In this document: piece by piece, positions 43,216 to 52,846 of the stretch | Position numbering within the stretch: the first letter of the stretch is position 1 | Layout of the letters: every line of letters starts with the position of its first letter | Source of the DNA: Mesorhizobium sp. STM 4661 | GTDB lineage: Bacteria; Pseudomonadota; Alphaproteobacteria; Rhizobiales; Rhizobiaceae | Direction of reading: 5' to 3' | NCBI RefSeq assembly: GCF_000359125.1 | Contig: NZ_CAAF010000064.1 | Location: 1-64,000, forward strand | DNA length: 64,000 nucleotides | Notes under the pieces: model-generated | What the model saw: only the letters and a program-made list of their open reading frames with translations | The model's database searches: none | What the model was told of the DNA's origin: nothing | Made by a program: the position numbers and the translations under genes

Positions 43216-44382
43216 ATGGACAGCATCCAGATCCTTGAAAAGCTGATCGCCTTCCCGACGGTTAGCCGCGACTCGAACTTGGACCTCATCGGCTACGTGA
43301 CGGAGTTGCTTTCGGCACAGGGCATTGCCTGCCAGATCATCCGCAGCGCGGGCGGCCACAAGGCGAACCTGTTCGCCACCATCGGGCCGGCCGACGCTCC
43401 CGGCGTCATGCTGTCCGGCCACACCGATGTCGTCCCCATCGACGGCCAGGACTGGACGCTGCCGCCCTTCGAGATGACCGCGCGCGACGGCAAGCTGTAC
43501 GGCCGAGGTGCTGCCGACATGAAGGGTTTCGTGGCCTGCGCGCTTGCCGCCTGTCTCAGGGCCGCGAAAATGAACCTGCAAACGCCCTTGCATCTGGCGC
43601 TTTCTTATGACGAGGAGGTCGGCTGCATCGGCGTGCACAGCCTGATCGACATGCTGCAGGCCGCGCCGCACCGGCCATTGCTGTGCATCGTCGGCGAGCC
43701 GACCAACATGCAGGTGGCGACCGGCCACAAAGGCAAGCTCGCAGCACGCGCGATCTGCAGGGGACGCGAAGGCCATTCGGCGCTGGCGCCGCTGGCGCTC
43801 AATGCCATTCATCTGGGCTGCGACTTCGTCTCCGCATTGCGCGGCGAACAGGATCGGCTGGCGCGCGACGGCGCGCGCGACGGCGACTACGACATTCCCT
43901 ACACGACCGTCCACGTCGGCAAGATCAATGCCGGCGTGGCGCTCAACATCGTACCGAACCTCTGCCAACTCGACTTCGAGATCCGCAATGTCGCGGCCGA
44001 TAATGCCGCCGATATCCTTGAGGGCCTTCGCGCGGAGGCGCAGCGTATTGCCGCTGCCGCTTCAACGATCGAGCCGGAGGCGGCCATCGACATCGACATC
44101 ACCAACACCTATCCGGGGCTGGAGACGCCGACGAATTCGCAGGCTGTGGCCTTCGTGAAGTCGCTAACCGGCGCCAACGACACCATCAAGGTTGCCTTCG
44201 GCACCGAAGGCGGATTGTTCAGCCGCGACCTCGGCACGCCGACCGTCGTTTGTGGACCAGGCTCGATGGCGCAAGGGCACAGACCGGACGAATTCGTCAG
44301 CGTCGAACAGATGCGCCGCTGCGACGACATGCTGGACAATCTGCTGCGGCGGCTTGCCGGACAACAGTTGCAGGTCGCCTGA
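43216..44382 (+). CDS. ArgE/DapE-family (M20) deacylase
   Basis: 388 residues, similar to acetylornithine deacetylase. Zinc-dependent amide hydrolysis of N-acyl amino acids. Seen: LSGHTDVVPIDGQDW, LYGRGAADMKGFVA, ALSYDEEVGCIGVHSL (catalytic Glu pair), CIVGEPTNMQVATGHKGKLA, and a His late in the chain (MAQGHRPDEFV). It could be ArgE, but its place next to a demethylase and LysR and behind a shared operator points to a catabolic deacylase. It converges on the LysR gene with 12 bases between stops. Confidence 0.85.
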   Translation: MDSIQILEKLIAFPTVSRDSNLDLIGYVTELLSAQGIACQIIRSAGGHKANLFATIGPADAPGVMLSGHTDVVPIDGQDWTLPPFEMTARDGKLYGRGAADMKGFVACALAACLRAAKMNLQTPLHLALSYDEEVGCIGVHSLIDMLQAAPHRPLLCIVGEPTNMQVATGHKGKLAARAICRGREGHSALAPLALNAIHLGCDFVSALRGEQDRLARDGARDGDYDIPYTTVHVGKINAGVALNIVPNLCQLDFEIRNVAADNAADILEGLRAEAQRIAAAASTIEPEAAIDIDITNTYPGLETPTNSQAVAFVKSLTGANDTIKVAFGTEGGLFSRDLGTPTVVCGPGSMAQGHRPDEFVSVEQMRRCDDMLDNLLRRLAGQQLQVA

Positions 44383-44394
44383 CAGAGGCCGCTG

Positions 44395-45330
44395 TTATTC
44401 CACGACCCGCCCGCTGCCGAACACGCCCTGTTCGACGACGAAACGGCGGCAGTGATCGATGAATGCCTGCACCGTCTGGGTGCGGTGCTCGGCGTTGGGC
44501 AAGGCGACCCCCATGGTCAAAGGCCGCAAATCCCCCGCCAGGGGTACGAAGACCAGCGGCTTGCCGTCTGGCGCCAGCGTGTTGAGCGGCCGCATGTTGG
44601 CGATGCCATAGCCGAAGCCGTTCGCAACCATCGACCGCATCACCGCAATGTCGCCGGTGCGCTCGGCAATGTTCGGCCGGATGCCCCGCGACTGAAAGGC
44701 CGAAAGAAAATATTCGCGGCTGTATGGCAGGTCGAGCAGCACCATCGGCTCGTCGGCCAGTTCTTCCGTCGTGATCGAAGCCTTGCCGGCGAAGCGGTGC
44801 CCCTGCGGCAGCATGACATAGGCCGGCACCAGCATCAGCGGTTCGAACGTCGTGTCCTGCGACAGTTCGAGATCGTAGGTGAGTGCTGCATCGATTTCGC
44901 CTCGCTGCAACATTTCGAGCAACTGACCCTGGTTGCGTTCGAACTGCCGGAACCGCACCTCGGGATAGGCGCGCTCGAATTTCATGCGCAGGGTCGGCAT
45001 GACGATCTGCGCGAAGGTCAGCAGGCATCCGACCGCCAGTGGGCCGCGCACCTTCTCGGCGATGTCGCCGGCAATATCGTGCAGGGCGTCGGCATCGGCA
45101 AGCAGCCTGGCAGCCTCCTTGAGGAAAACGCGCCCGCCGGCCGTCAGCGACAGGCCATGCGAATGCTTGCGCACAAAAAGCTGGACGCCGAATTCGGCCT
45201 CGAGCTGCGCGATGGACGCCGAAATCGAGGGCGGCGAAACATTGACCTGCTCGGCCGCCTTGGTAATCGAGCCGGCTTCGCCGACGGCGACGAAATATTC
45301 CAGTTGTCTGAGCGTGAAGCGTAACGGCAT
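44395..45330 (-). CDS. LysR-family transcriptional regulator
   Basis: 311 residues. N-terminal winged helix (residues 3-62; FTLRQLEYFVAVGEAGSITK, AAEQVNVSPPSISASIAQLE), then a periplasmic-binding-like effector domain (about 90-295; LAVGCLLTFAQIVMPTLRMK). It lies downstream of the aldehyde dehydrogenase operon on the same strand and converges on argE. Its probable targets are the two TTAGG-N5-CCTAA sites at 43084 and 54007. The ligand is unknown. Confidence 0.92.
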   Translation of the reverse strand: MPLRFTLRQLEYFVAVGEAGSITKAAEQVNVSPPSISASIAQLEAEFGVQLFVRKHSHGLSLTAGGRVFLKEAARLLADADALHDIAGDIAEKVRGPLAVGCLLTFAQIVMPTLRMKFERAYPEVRFRQFERNQGQLLEMLQRGEIDAALTYDLELSQDTTFEPLMLVPAYVMLPQGHRFAGKASITTEELADEPMVLLDLPYSREYFLSAFQSRGIRPNIAERTGDIAVMRSMVANGFGYGIANMRPLNTLAPDGKPLVFVPLAGDLRPLTMGVALPNAEHRTQTVQAFIDHCRRFVVEQGVFGSGRVVE

Positions 45331-45380
45331 GGGCTTCTATGTTGCCGGTTTGGGCGCTGCGATCAAGCGCCCGCTCTGCT

Positions 45381-46871
45381 TCAGTACTTGATCCATGTCG
45401 TTTTCAGCGCGGTGTACTTGTCCAGCGAATGCAGCGACAGGTCACGGCCGAAGCCGGATTGCTTGATGCCGCCGAAGGGCGTCATCGGGCTCAGCGCATC
45501 GACCGTATTGACGGAGACCGTGCCGGCGCGGAGCCGGCCGGCGACGCGGTGCGCGCGCGAAAGACTGTCGGTCCACAGCGATGCCGCCAGCCCGTATGGG
45601 CTGTCATTGGCGATGCGGACAGCCTCCTCTTCGTTGTCGAAGGCTATGACCGAGAGCACCGGCCCGAATATCTCGTCCCTGGCAATCGGGTCGTCATGGG
45701 CGACATTGTCGAAGATGGTCGGCTGTATGAAGCTGCCGCGACCGTTGACCGTGACCCGATCGCCGCCGACGACCAGGCGCGCGGTCTTCTTACCGGCCTC
45801 CACGAAGCGCATGACGTTGGCGGCGTGGCGGGCATCGACCATGGCGCCCATTTTCGAGGCCGGGTCGAGCGGATCGCCAGGCTGGGTGGCGGCCGCGCGC
45901 TCAGCCAGTCTCTCCACGAAGGCATCCTTGATGCCGCGTTCAACGAGCAGACGCGAATTGGCCGAACAGACCTCGCCTTGGTTGAAGAAGATGCCGAACG
46001 CCGCCATGTCGGCCGCCGCACCGAGATCGCCGCAATCGGCGAAGACGAGGTTCGGGCTCTTGCCGCCTGTTTCGAGCCAGACCTGCTTCATGTTCGACTG
46101 GCCCGAATACTGCAGGAACATCTTGCCGACCGCGGTCGATCCGGTGAAGGCAAGGCAATCGACATCCATGTGGCGGCCAAGCGCCTGGCCGGCCGTCTCG
46201 CCAAGGCCAGGCACGACATTGAGCACACCGCTGGGCAGGCCCGCCTCCATGGCGAGTTCCGCCAGCCTGAGCGCAGAGAAAGGCGACTGCTCGGCCGGCT
46301 TCAGCACCACCGAATTGCCCGCCGCCAGCGCGGGCGCGCACTTCCATGTGGCCATGTCGAGCGGGAAATTCCACGGCACCACGGCGCCGACCACGCCGAG
46401 CGGCTCGCGTCGCACCAGCACCAGATCGCTGCCGCCGGTCGGCGCGATCTCGTCGTAGATCTTGTCGATGGCCTCGCCATACCACTGGAAGATCGCCGCC
46501 GAGCCGGGGACGTCGACAGTCGCCGCATCGGTGACCAGCTTGCCCATGTCGAGCGACTCGAGCAGGGCAAGCTCCTGCAGGTTTTCACGCAGCAGCCGCG
46601 CCAGCCGCAGCAGCACCTCTTTGCGGTGCGCCGGGCTCGTGCGTGACCAGACACCGGCCTCGAAACTGCGGCGCGCGACGGCAACGGCGAGATCGATATC
46701 TTCCTCGCCGCACGACGCCACCTCGGCCAGCGTTTCGCCGGTGGCAGGATTGATGCTGGCGAAGGTTCTGCCTGACCGCGCGGCAACCGTCTTGCCGTCG
46801 ATGAACGCCTTGTCGCGAAAACGGATCGCGGATGCCTTGCCGATCCAGTCCTTGTGACTGAGTTCGCTCAT
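45381..46871 (-). CDS. aldehyde dehydrogenase (PuuC/betaine-aldehyde type)
   Basis: 496 residues. NAD(P)-dependent oxidation of an aldehyde to an acid. Seen: the Rossmann part VVPWNFPLDMATWKCAPALA, FTGSTAVGKMF, the catalytic Glu in WLETGGKSPN and the catalytic Cys302 in NQGEVCSANSR; substrate signature near the PuuC/AldA group. GGGGGAG precedes the ATG at 46871, which is preferred over upstream extension. It is the natural second step after the GMC alcohol oxidoreductase in this cluster. Confidence 0.92.
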   Translation of the reverse strand: MSELSHKDWIGKASAIRFRDKAFIDGKTVAARSGRTFASINPATGETLAEVASCGEEDIDLAVAVARRSFEAGVWSRTSPAHRKEVLLRLARLLRENLQELALLESLDMGKLVTDAATVDVPGSAAIFQWYGEAIDKIYDEIAPTGGSDLVLVRREPLGVVGAVVPWNFPLDMATWKCAPALAAGNSVVLKPAEQSPFSALRLAELAMEAGLPSGVLNVVPGLGETAGQALGRHMDVDCLAFTGSTAVGKMFLQYSGQSNMKQVWLETGGKSPNLVFADCGDLGAAADMAAFGIFFNQGEVCSANSRLLVERGIKDAFVERLAERAAATQPGDPLDPASKMGAMVDARHAANVMRFVEAGKKTARLVVGGDRVTVNGRGSFIQPTIFDNVAHDDPIARDEIFGPVLSVIAFDNEEEAVRIANDSPYGLAASLWTDSLSRAHRVAGRLRAGTVSVNTVDALSPMTPFGGIKQSGFGRDLSLHSLDKYTALKTTWIKY

Positions 46872-46911
46872 GCGGATATCTCCCCCTGTGTGCCGGCTAC
46901 TCGCGTGCCGG

Positions 46912-47586
46912 CTACTCGTCGCCCGGCACGCCGTAGCTCGGCGCGTCGGACGGATTGATCGCGCGAGTGACATAGGCATCGAGTTGCGGCTTGTAGCGAT
47001 CCCACAAAGCCGCCAGTTCCTCGATTGGGCAGCTGTCGCTCCAGTCGCAGCGCAGGTCCGCGACGGGCCATGCGACCTCGCGCACCAGCTTCATCCCAGC
47101 CGAGTGGACCGGACCCGCCTCGCCACCCGCCTTCAGCGCGGCGCGCATGGTCGCGATCAGGCGGTCGCCGAGATGCCCTTCCGAGGCGAGGAAGGCTTCG
47201 ACCATGGCTTGCGGCACGCCGTCATGGGCCAGCATGTTGCCGCCGCAGGCGACATTGTCCGCACGCGCTTCCGCCCAGATGCCGAGCGCCTTAGGCCCGG
47301 AATGGATCGCGGTGGTACCGGCGGCATCGACGGCCAGCACCTGACGGTAGTCGCTGTAGGCGCCGGTGCGCTTCAGGATAGCGACCGCCTCGGCGGCCGA
47401 GGCACCGCGCGCCAGCAGTTCGAGCCCCCTGGTGCCGAGCGTCGGATCGGTGACGTTCTGGCTGGCGACCGCCCCCACGCCCGCCTGCGCATAGGCGCAA
47501 CGCGCCGCCACCGCCGGAGAGGAAGACGACACCGCGACGCCGAACATGCCGGTGCGGCTGCACCGCGCGACAATGGAGAAGGTCAT
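46912..47586 (-). CDS. DUF1028 family protein
   Basis: 224 residues. DUF1028 has an Ntn-hydrolase-like fold and is often found beside peptidases and amidases; no reaction is established. Seen: the N-terminal MTFSIVARCSRTGMFGVAVS followed by SSSPAVAARCAYAQAGVGAV, GGNMLAHDGVPQAMVEAFLA, and a small C-terminal region (CPIEELAALWDRYKPQLDAY). The start codon comes 4 bases after the RidA-like stop, so they are coupled. Confidence 0.85.
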   Translation of the reverse strand: MTFSIVARCSRTGMFGVAVSSSSPAVAARCAYAQAGVGAVASQNVTDPTLGTRGLELLARGASAAEAVAILKRTGAYSDYRQVLAVDAAGTTAIHSGPKALGIWAEARADNVACGGNMLAHDGVPQAMVEAFLASEGHLGDRLIATMRAALKAGGEAGPVHSAGMKLVREVAWPVADLRCDWSDSCPIEELAALWDRYKPQLDAYVTRAINPSDAPSYGVPGDE

Positions 47587-47590
47587 GGCA

Positions 47591-48007
47591 TCAGTCCGGG
47601 ATTACGGCGGTGCCGTCGATCTCGACCAGCCAGTCCGGCCGCGCCAGGGCCTGCACGACGAGACCGGTCGAAACAGGATGCACGCCTTTGATGTACTCGC
47701 CCATGGTGCGATAGATCGCCTCGCGATGGCGCACGTCGGTGATGTAGACGACCACCTTGACCAGGTGCTCCATGGTGCCGCCGCACTCTTCGATGAGCTG
47801 CCTGATGTTCTGCATCACCTTGTGCGTCTGCTCGGCCGGATCGTGGCTGTCGATATTCTTGGCTGTGTCGAGATCCTGAGGACATTGGCCACGCAGATAG
47901 ACCGTCCGGCCACCCCGCGTGACGACCGCCTGACACAGATCATTGTCGAGCTTCTGCTCAGGATAGGTGTCCTTCGTGTTGAACTTACGGATTCTTGTGT
48001 GCGCCAT
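47591..48007 (-). CDS. RidA/YjgF-family protein lacking the catalytic arginine
   Basis: 138 residues. RidA enzymes hydrolyse reactive enamines and imines. Seen: RTVYLRGQCPQDLDT, QTHKVMQNIRQLIEECGGTM, VVVYITDVRHREAIYRTMGE, and HPVSTGLVVQALARPDWLVE. Where E. coli RidA has PARS, with the catalytic Arg105, this protein has PVST, so it belongs to an Arg-less Rid subgroup of unclear activity. GGAG precedes the ATG at 48007. Its neighbours, oxidases and a demethylase, generate imines, which fits a role in handling such intermediates. Confidence 0.85.
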   Translation of the reverse strand: MAHTRIRKFNTKDTYPEQKLDNDLCQAVVTRGGRTVYLRGQCPQDLDTAKNIDSHDPAEQTHKVMQNIRQLIEECGGTMEHLVKVVVYITDVRHREAIYRTMGEYIKGVHPVSTGLVVQALARPDWLVEIDGTAVIPD

Positions 48008-48051
48008 CCTGGTCTCCATCAGATCGGGCTCGTGGCTGTTGTCAGCGTCGG

Positions 48052-49326
48052 TCAGGCGTCCACCGTCTCGCGCCGTGCTGCAGCGTGATAGGCCAGATAT
48101 TTGCGCTGTGTCGAAATACGGTCCGCGACATGCTTGGCATCATGCCAGACACCCCAGATGAAACTCGACCCTCTTCGCGACTGCCAGGGAAGCCCGAGAA
48201 AAAAGAGGCCAAGCTCGACCGAGACGCCGCGCTGATGCCTTGGCCGGCCCTTCTCGTCAAAAGCATCGACCTTCAACCAGCTGTAGTCGACGGAAAAACC
48301 TGTCGCCCAGATGATCGCCGCTATCCCGGCTTCGGCCAGATCGAGCTCACGAAGCGGATTGGTCAAGCAGTCGGGATCCGGGTCGATCCGACGGGCCGCG
48401 GGCTCCTCCGGCAGGTCGAGACCGTTGCGGGCAACATAGGCGTCGGCCTCGTCCAGCAGCGACATCAGGTTGGCGTCACCGCGGGCAATGTTCTTCGCCA
48501 GATCGGACGCGAAGGTCAGCACGCCGTCCTGATATGTTTTTGTCATGCCGACCAGGGTAAGCCCCTGCGCAGCCAGCCGACGAAAATCAATCGTTTCGCC
48601 GCCACGCGCGCCGCTCACCGCAATCGTGACATGCTCCGTGCCAGGCCCCGGGGTCTCGAGGTCCCATTTGCCGAGAACGCCAAGCCACCAGCAGAAATCG
48701 CGCCCCCGATAGGCCCGCGGCGGGCGGTCGTGCGCGCCGACCGAGAGGTAGACGCGCCGCCCCGAGCGCTGAAGCTCATCGGCGATCTGCACACCCGACG
48801 ATCCCGCCCCGACCACCAGCGCCGCGCCCTTTGGCAACTGTCCGGGGTTGCGGTACGCGCTGGAATGAATCTGCAGAATGCCGACATCGCCGGGGACAAG
48901 GGCGGGGATGACGGGGACCTGGAAAGGTCCGGTCGCCGCGACGATGCTGTTGGCTTCGATCACGCCGTCCGACGTCTCGACGCGGAACCCGGGTCGACCG
49001 ACATTTCTTTGCGCGAGCTTGACCTCGACGCCGCAGCGGATCGGCGCATTGATCTGCCTTGCATAGGTGGCGAAATAGTCCGCAACCTCCTCCTTGGAGG
49101 GAAAGCCGTCGGGACCCGTCACGGGAAATTCCATGCCCGGGAAACGGTCATGCCAGGCTGGCCCATTGGCAACGAGCGAGTCCCATCGCTGCGAACGCCA
49201 GCGCTCGGCGATCCGGCCACGCTCGAGAACGAGATGCGGCACCGCGCATTTGCTCAGATGCTCAGACATAGCCACCCCCGCCTGGCCACCGCCGACGACA
49301 AGCGTGTCTATTTTTTCCACTGACAT
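48052..49326 (-). CDS. flavin-containing monooxygenase (CzcO-like)
   Basis: 424 residues with two dinucleotide-binding motifs: TLVVGGGQAGVAMSEHLSK (FAD, residues 8-26) and ALVVGAGSSGVQIADELQRS (NADPH, about 170), plus WATGF toward the C-terminus. Related enzymes hydroxylate N or S atoms or perform Baeyer-Villiger oxidation with NADPH and oxygen. AAAGGA precedes the ATG at 49326. It stands between the RidA-like and GMC genes of the same operon direction. Confidence 0.88.
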   Translation of the reverse strand: MSVEKIDTLVVGGGQAGVAMSEHLSKCAVPHLVLERGRIAERWRSQRWDSLVANGPAWHDRFPGMEFPVTGPDGFPSKEEVADYFATYARQINAPIRCGVEVKLAQRNVGRPGFRVETSDGVIEANSIVAATGPFQVPVIPALVPGDVGILQIHSSAYRNPGQLPKGAALVVGAGSSGVQIADELQRSGRRVYLSVGAHDRPPRAYRGRDFCWWLGVLGKWDLETPGPGTEHVTIAVSGARGGETIDFRRLAAQGLTLVGMTKTYQDGVLTFASDLAKNIARGDANLMSLLDEADAYVARNGLDLPEEPAARRIDPDPDCLTNPLRELDLAEAGIAAIIWATGFSVDYSWLKVDAFDEKGRPRHQRGVSVELGLFFLGLPWQSRRGSSFIWGVWHDAKHVADRISTQRKYLAYHAAARRETVDA

Positions 49327-49474
49327 TTCTGCGTCCTTTCCCCTCAAGAGTTTCTGCGGATGCGAGGAGGTCAGATCGCTGGTGTACTGGAGGGACTGAT
49401 TAGCGAAAATTACGATTTCACGTGGCAGTGGTTAGCTTGTCCCTAAATGCCTGGAGAGACTGGCCAACGCGAGA

Positions 49475-51079
49475 CTACGACAACATCGCCCTGGCCGCTT
49501 TTTCGCCGATCATCATGGATGGCGCATTGGTGTTGCCGCCAATCAGCGTCGGCATGATCGAGGCGTCCGCCACGCGCAGATTGTCGAAGCCGCGCACCTT
49601 GAGGCCGGCGGGATCGACCACTGCCATGGCGTCGGTGCCCATCTTGGCCGTGCCGACCGGATGATAGACGGTGAGGGCCTCGGCACGCAGATAGGCGAGG
49701 ATGTCGTCGTCGGTGACGACATCGGGTCCCGGCAGGATTTCCGCTCCGCGAATATCGGCAAAGACCGGCGAAGCCAGGATCGAGCGCGCCAGCTTGATGC
49801 CCTCGATAAGGGTCAATGCATCCCGCCCGTCACTGAAGAAGCGATGATCGATCAGCAAATTGCGGCGGGTGCCGTCACGCTGAAGCGTGATTTCGCCGAC
49901 GCTTCCGGGTCTCAGCACGCAGGTATGCACGGCATAGCCGTGGCCATATTCGACGAGCCGGCCGCGATGGCTGCGATAGCCCGGAACAAAGTGGAATTGG
50001 ACATCGGGAATATCGCCGGCATATCTCGTCTTGGCGAAGCCGCCGGCCTCGACGTAATTGGTCGTCAGCATGCCTTTGCGCCGGACGAAATACTGAAAAG
50101 GTGCGGCCATCATCGCCGGCAGATTGGCAAGCGACAAACCGAGCGTCCTGGCGCTCTTCGACCGCACGGTGATCATGCCGTCAACGTGGTCGCGCAAATT
50201 CTTGCCGACGCCCGGCACGTTCATGACCGGTTCCACCCCCGCCGCCTTCAGCTCCTCGGCCGGGCCGATGCCGGAAGCAAGCAGGATGCGCGGCGAGCCG
50301 ATCGCGCCTGCGCTGAGCACGACTTCGGCACGGCATGTCAGCCTTTGGGCTGATCCGTCCTTGATCACATTGACGCCGGCGACGCGCCCGCTTTCAACCG
50401 CCAGATCAAGCACCTCGACGCCTGACAGCACCCGGAGGTCCGGGCGGCCGAGAACCGGCCGGACGAAGGCTGAATAGGCCGAGAACCGTTCCCCCTTGTT
50501 CTGGGTGACATTGTAGATGCCGAGACCGAGTTGGCCATCGCCGTTGAAATCGCGGTTTTCGGGCAGGCCCACGTCCCGGCCCGCCTCCACCCACAGGCTG
50601 GACACGGTGTTGGGATCACGCGGATTGTCGACCAGCAGTTCGCCCTCGAAGCCGTGATAGGCCGGGTTCTGCGACAGGAGGTTCCGCTCCAGTCTCTTGA
50701 ACACCGGCAGCACGTCGGCATAGGACCACCCCGCGCAGCCAAGCGCCGCCCACTCGTCATAGTCCTGTGCGGCGCCGCGGATATAGACCATGGAATTGAT
50801 CGAACTCGACCCGCCGAGAAGCTTGCCGCGGTTGACGGGTATGCGGCGGTTGTTGAGCAGCGGCTGCGGCACGCCCTTGTAGCCGTAGTCGAAAGCCGGA
50901 TTGCCGTAGAGCGAGAGAATGCCGGCCGGCACGCGCACCCTTGTGCGGTCGTCGCTGCCGCCGGCCTCGATCAGGCAGACGCGGTTGGCGGGGTTGGCGC
51001 TCAGCCGGTTAGCCAGGACACAACCGGCCGAGCCCGCGCCAATGACGATATAGTCGAATTCCGCGGTCGCGATGCTCAT
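49475..51079 (-). CDS. GMC-family oxidoreductase (choline-dehydrogenase-like)
   Basis: 534 residues. FAD-dependent oxidation of an alcohol to an aldehyde. Seen: FDYIVIGAGSAGCVLANRLS (FAD motif), GGSSSINSMVYIRGAAQDYD (GMC signature 1), SAGAIGSPRILLASGIGPAE (signature 2) and the C-terminal HPVGTAKMGTD with NLRVADASIMPTLIGGNTNA carrying the catalytic His/Asn pair. Its start is 5 bases after the ATPase stop. With the aldehyde dehydrogenase it forms a two-step alcohol-to-acid pathway like choline to betaine. Confidence 0.92.
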   Translation of the reverse strand: MSIATAEFDYIVIGAGSAGCVLANRLSANPANRVCLIEAGGSDDRTRVRVPAGILSLYGNPAFDYGYKGVPQPLLNNRRIPVNRGKLLGGSSSINSMVYIRGAAQDYDEWAALGCAGWSYADVLPVFKRLERNLLSQNPAYHGFEGELLVDNPRDPNTVSSLWVEAGRDVGLPENRDFNGDGQLGLGIYNVTQNKGERFSAYSAFVRPVLGRPDLRVLSGVEVLDLAVESGRVAGVNVIKDGSAQRLTCRAEVVLSAGAIGSPRILLASGIGPAEELKAAGVEPVMNVPGVGKNLRDHVDGMITVRSKSARTLGLSLANLPAMMAAPFQYFVRRKGMLTTNYVEAGGFAKTRYAGDIPDVQFHFVPGYRSHRGRLVEYGHGYAVHTCVLRPGSVGEITLQRDGTRRNLLIDHRFFSDGRDALTLIEGIKLARSILASPVFADIRGAEILPGPDVVTDDDILAYLRAEALTVYHPVGTAKMGTDAMAVVDPAGLKVRGFDNLRVADASIMPTLIGGNTNAPSMMIGEKAARAMLS

Positions 51080-51084
51080 GCCTT

Positions 51085-51888
51085 CTAACGCTCGTCGTCT
51101 TCGTCGTTCTTCAAGAGCTCGAGGATTTCCCGCTTCATGGCGATGAAGTTCGGCTCCATGACCAGATCCATGCTGCGCGGACGCGGAAGGCCGACGCGGA
51201 TTTCCTTCTTGATCTGGCCGGGCCGGCCGGACATGGCGAGCACCCGGTCCGCCAGCAGGATCGCCTCGTCAATGTCATGGGTGACGAACAGGACCGTTTT
51301 CTTGGAATGGTCCCAGATCCTCAGCAAAAGCTTCTGCATTGAGTGCCGGGTCTGGCTGTCGAGCGCTCCGAAGGGTTCGTCCATCAGCAGCACCTGCGGA
51401 TCGTTGGCGAGCGCACGCGCAATCGCCACGCGCTGCTTCATGCCGCCCGACAGTTGCGAGGGATAATGGTTGGCGAATTTCGCCAGGCCGACCTCATGGA
51501 GAAAATGCTCGACGATGGCCCTGCGCTCGGCCGCCGGCATGCTCTTACGCTTTGGACCGTATTCGACGTTCTGCGCCACGGTGAGCCAAGGGAACAGCGT
51601 ATAGGCCTGAAACACCATGCCGCGATCCGGGCCCGGCTCGGTGACCGGCTTGCCGCCGACGGCGATCGTGCCGCCGGTGCGCTCCTCGAGTCCGGCGATG
51701 AGATAGAGCAGGCTCGACTTGCCGCAGCCGGATGGGCCGACGATCACACAGAACTCATTGGGCGCGACATGGAACGAGATGCCGTCCAGCGCCAGCACTG
51801 CGTTGTCGCCCGTGCCGTAGCGCAGCACCACATTGTCAACGCCGATGTCGGCGCTCTTCGGTTTCGTCGCGAGTGTAAGGGCGTCCAT
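51085..51888 (-). CDS. ABC importer ATPase (nitrate/sulfonate/taurine type)
   Basis: 267 residues. Seen: Walker A GPSGCGKSSLLYLIAG, the signature LSGGMKQRVAIARALA, Walker B VLLMDEPFGALD and the H-loop FVTHDIDEA. It energises the importer with the permease and binding protein upstream. It belongs to the SsuB/TauB/NrtD group, whose members carry sulfonates, nitrate, pyrimidine precursors and other small organic compounds. Confidence 0.95.
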   Translation of the reverse strand: MDALTLATKPKSADIGVDNVVLRYGTGDNAVLALDGISFHVAPNEFCVIVGPSGCGKSSLLYLIAGLEERTGGTIAVGGKPVTEPGPDRGMVFQAYTLFPWLTVAQNVEYGPKRKSMPAAERRAIVEHFLHEVGLAKFANHYPSQLSGGMKQRVAIARALANDPQVLLMDEPFGALDSQTRHSMQKLLLRIWDHSKKTVLFVTHDIDEAILLADRVLAMSGRPGQIKKEIRVGLPRPRSMDLVMEPNFIAMKREILELLKNDEDDER

Positions 51889-51900
51889 TTCTGCAAATCC

Positions 51901-52767
51901 TCAATTGGCCCAGGGAGCGACGAGGCGGCGGATGCCCCGGAACAATTGGTCGGTGCAAAGACCAAGGATGCCGATCATGGCGATGGCCATGAAGATGACG
52001 TCGACCTGGAAGCCGCGCATCGCCTTGAGCGAGATGTAGCCAAGTCCGCTGCGCGCGGCGACGAGTTCGGCGACGACGAGATAGGTCCAAGCCCAGCCCA
52101 TGGTGACGCGCAGCACGTCGAGCACGTTGGGAAGCGTGGCCGGAAAGACGATGTGGAAGACGGTGTCGCTGCGTTTCGTGCCAAGCGTATAGGCTGCGTT
52201 GACGAGGTCGCGCTGAACGCTGCGGGCGCTGTCGGCGATCATCACCAGCTGCTGGAAGAAGATGCCGAAGATGATGACGGCCACGCGCTGCTCGATGCCG
52301 ATGCCGATCCACAGGATGAACAGTGGTACGAAGGACGTCACCGGTAGATAGCGGATGAAATTGACGAGCGGATCGAGCGCCGCCTGGACGATGCGGTAGG
52401 TGCCCATTGTCAAGCCAAGCGGCACCGCCGCGATGCTCGAAATGACGAAACCGATCAGCACCACCTGGACGCTGGCGAGCACGTGCTCCCACAACGACCC
52501 GTCAAGCGCCATCCTGATGGTAGTGGACAATACGGATTCAGGGCGCGGCAGGAACATTTCCTTGACCGCTCCAGAATAGGTCAAGGCGAACCAGCCACCG
52601 ATGACCGCGACCCAGACCAGGACGCTGAGCGTGATGGAGAGAGGGCGCGACACGGCCAGATAAGGCGTGGCGACAGCTTTCCAGGCGGATCGACCGGGCT
52701 GATTTTTATCCACGCTCGTGGTCACGATATGGCTGATGGGAGACGTTGCATTCGGTGCCAGTGTCAC
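51901..52767 (-). CDS. ABC importer permease (SsuC/TauC type)
   Basis: 288 residues with about six membrane helices (VLVWVAVIGGWFALTYSGAV first; FVISSIAAVPLGLTMG) and a conserved cytoplasmic loop (VARSGLGYISLKAMRG). It is the transmembrane subunit for the ATPase encoded 12 bases downstream. Confidence 0.93.
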   Translation of the reverse strand: MTLAPNATSPISHIVTTSVDKNQPGRSAWKAVATPYLAVSRPLSITLSVLVWVAVIGGWFALTYSGAVKEMFLPRPESVLSTTIRMALDGSLWEHVLASVQVVLIGFVISSIAAVPLGLTMGTYRIVQAALDPLVNFIRYLPVTSFVPLFILWIGIGIEQRVAVIIFGIFFQQLVMIADSARSVQRDLVNAAYTLGTKRSDTVFHIVFPATLPNVLDVLRVTMGWAWTYLVVAELVAARSGLGYISLKAMRGFQVDVIFMAIAMIGILGLCTDQLFRGIRRLVAPWAN

Positions 52768-52846
52768 AGGGAAACCCTTTGGGCTGGATAGACCGCAGGC
52801 GATAGGCTCGGCCTGCGGTCCAGCGAACTCACTTTGCGAGGCCAGA

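Noticed and set aside
43216..44382. Firm assignment as biosynthetic argE
   Set aside because: The M20 motifs fit ArgE, but the location and shared operator favour a catabolic role, so no gene symbol was given.
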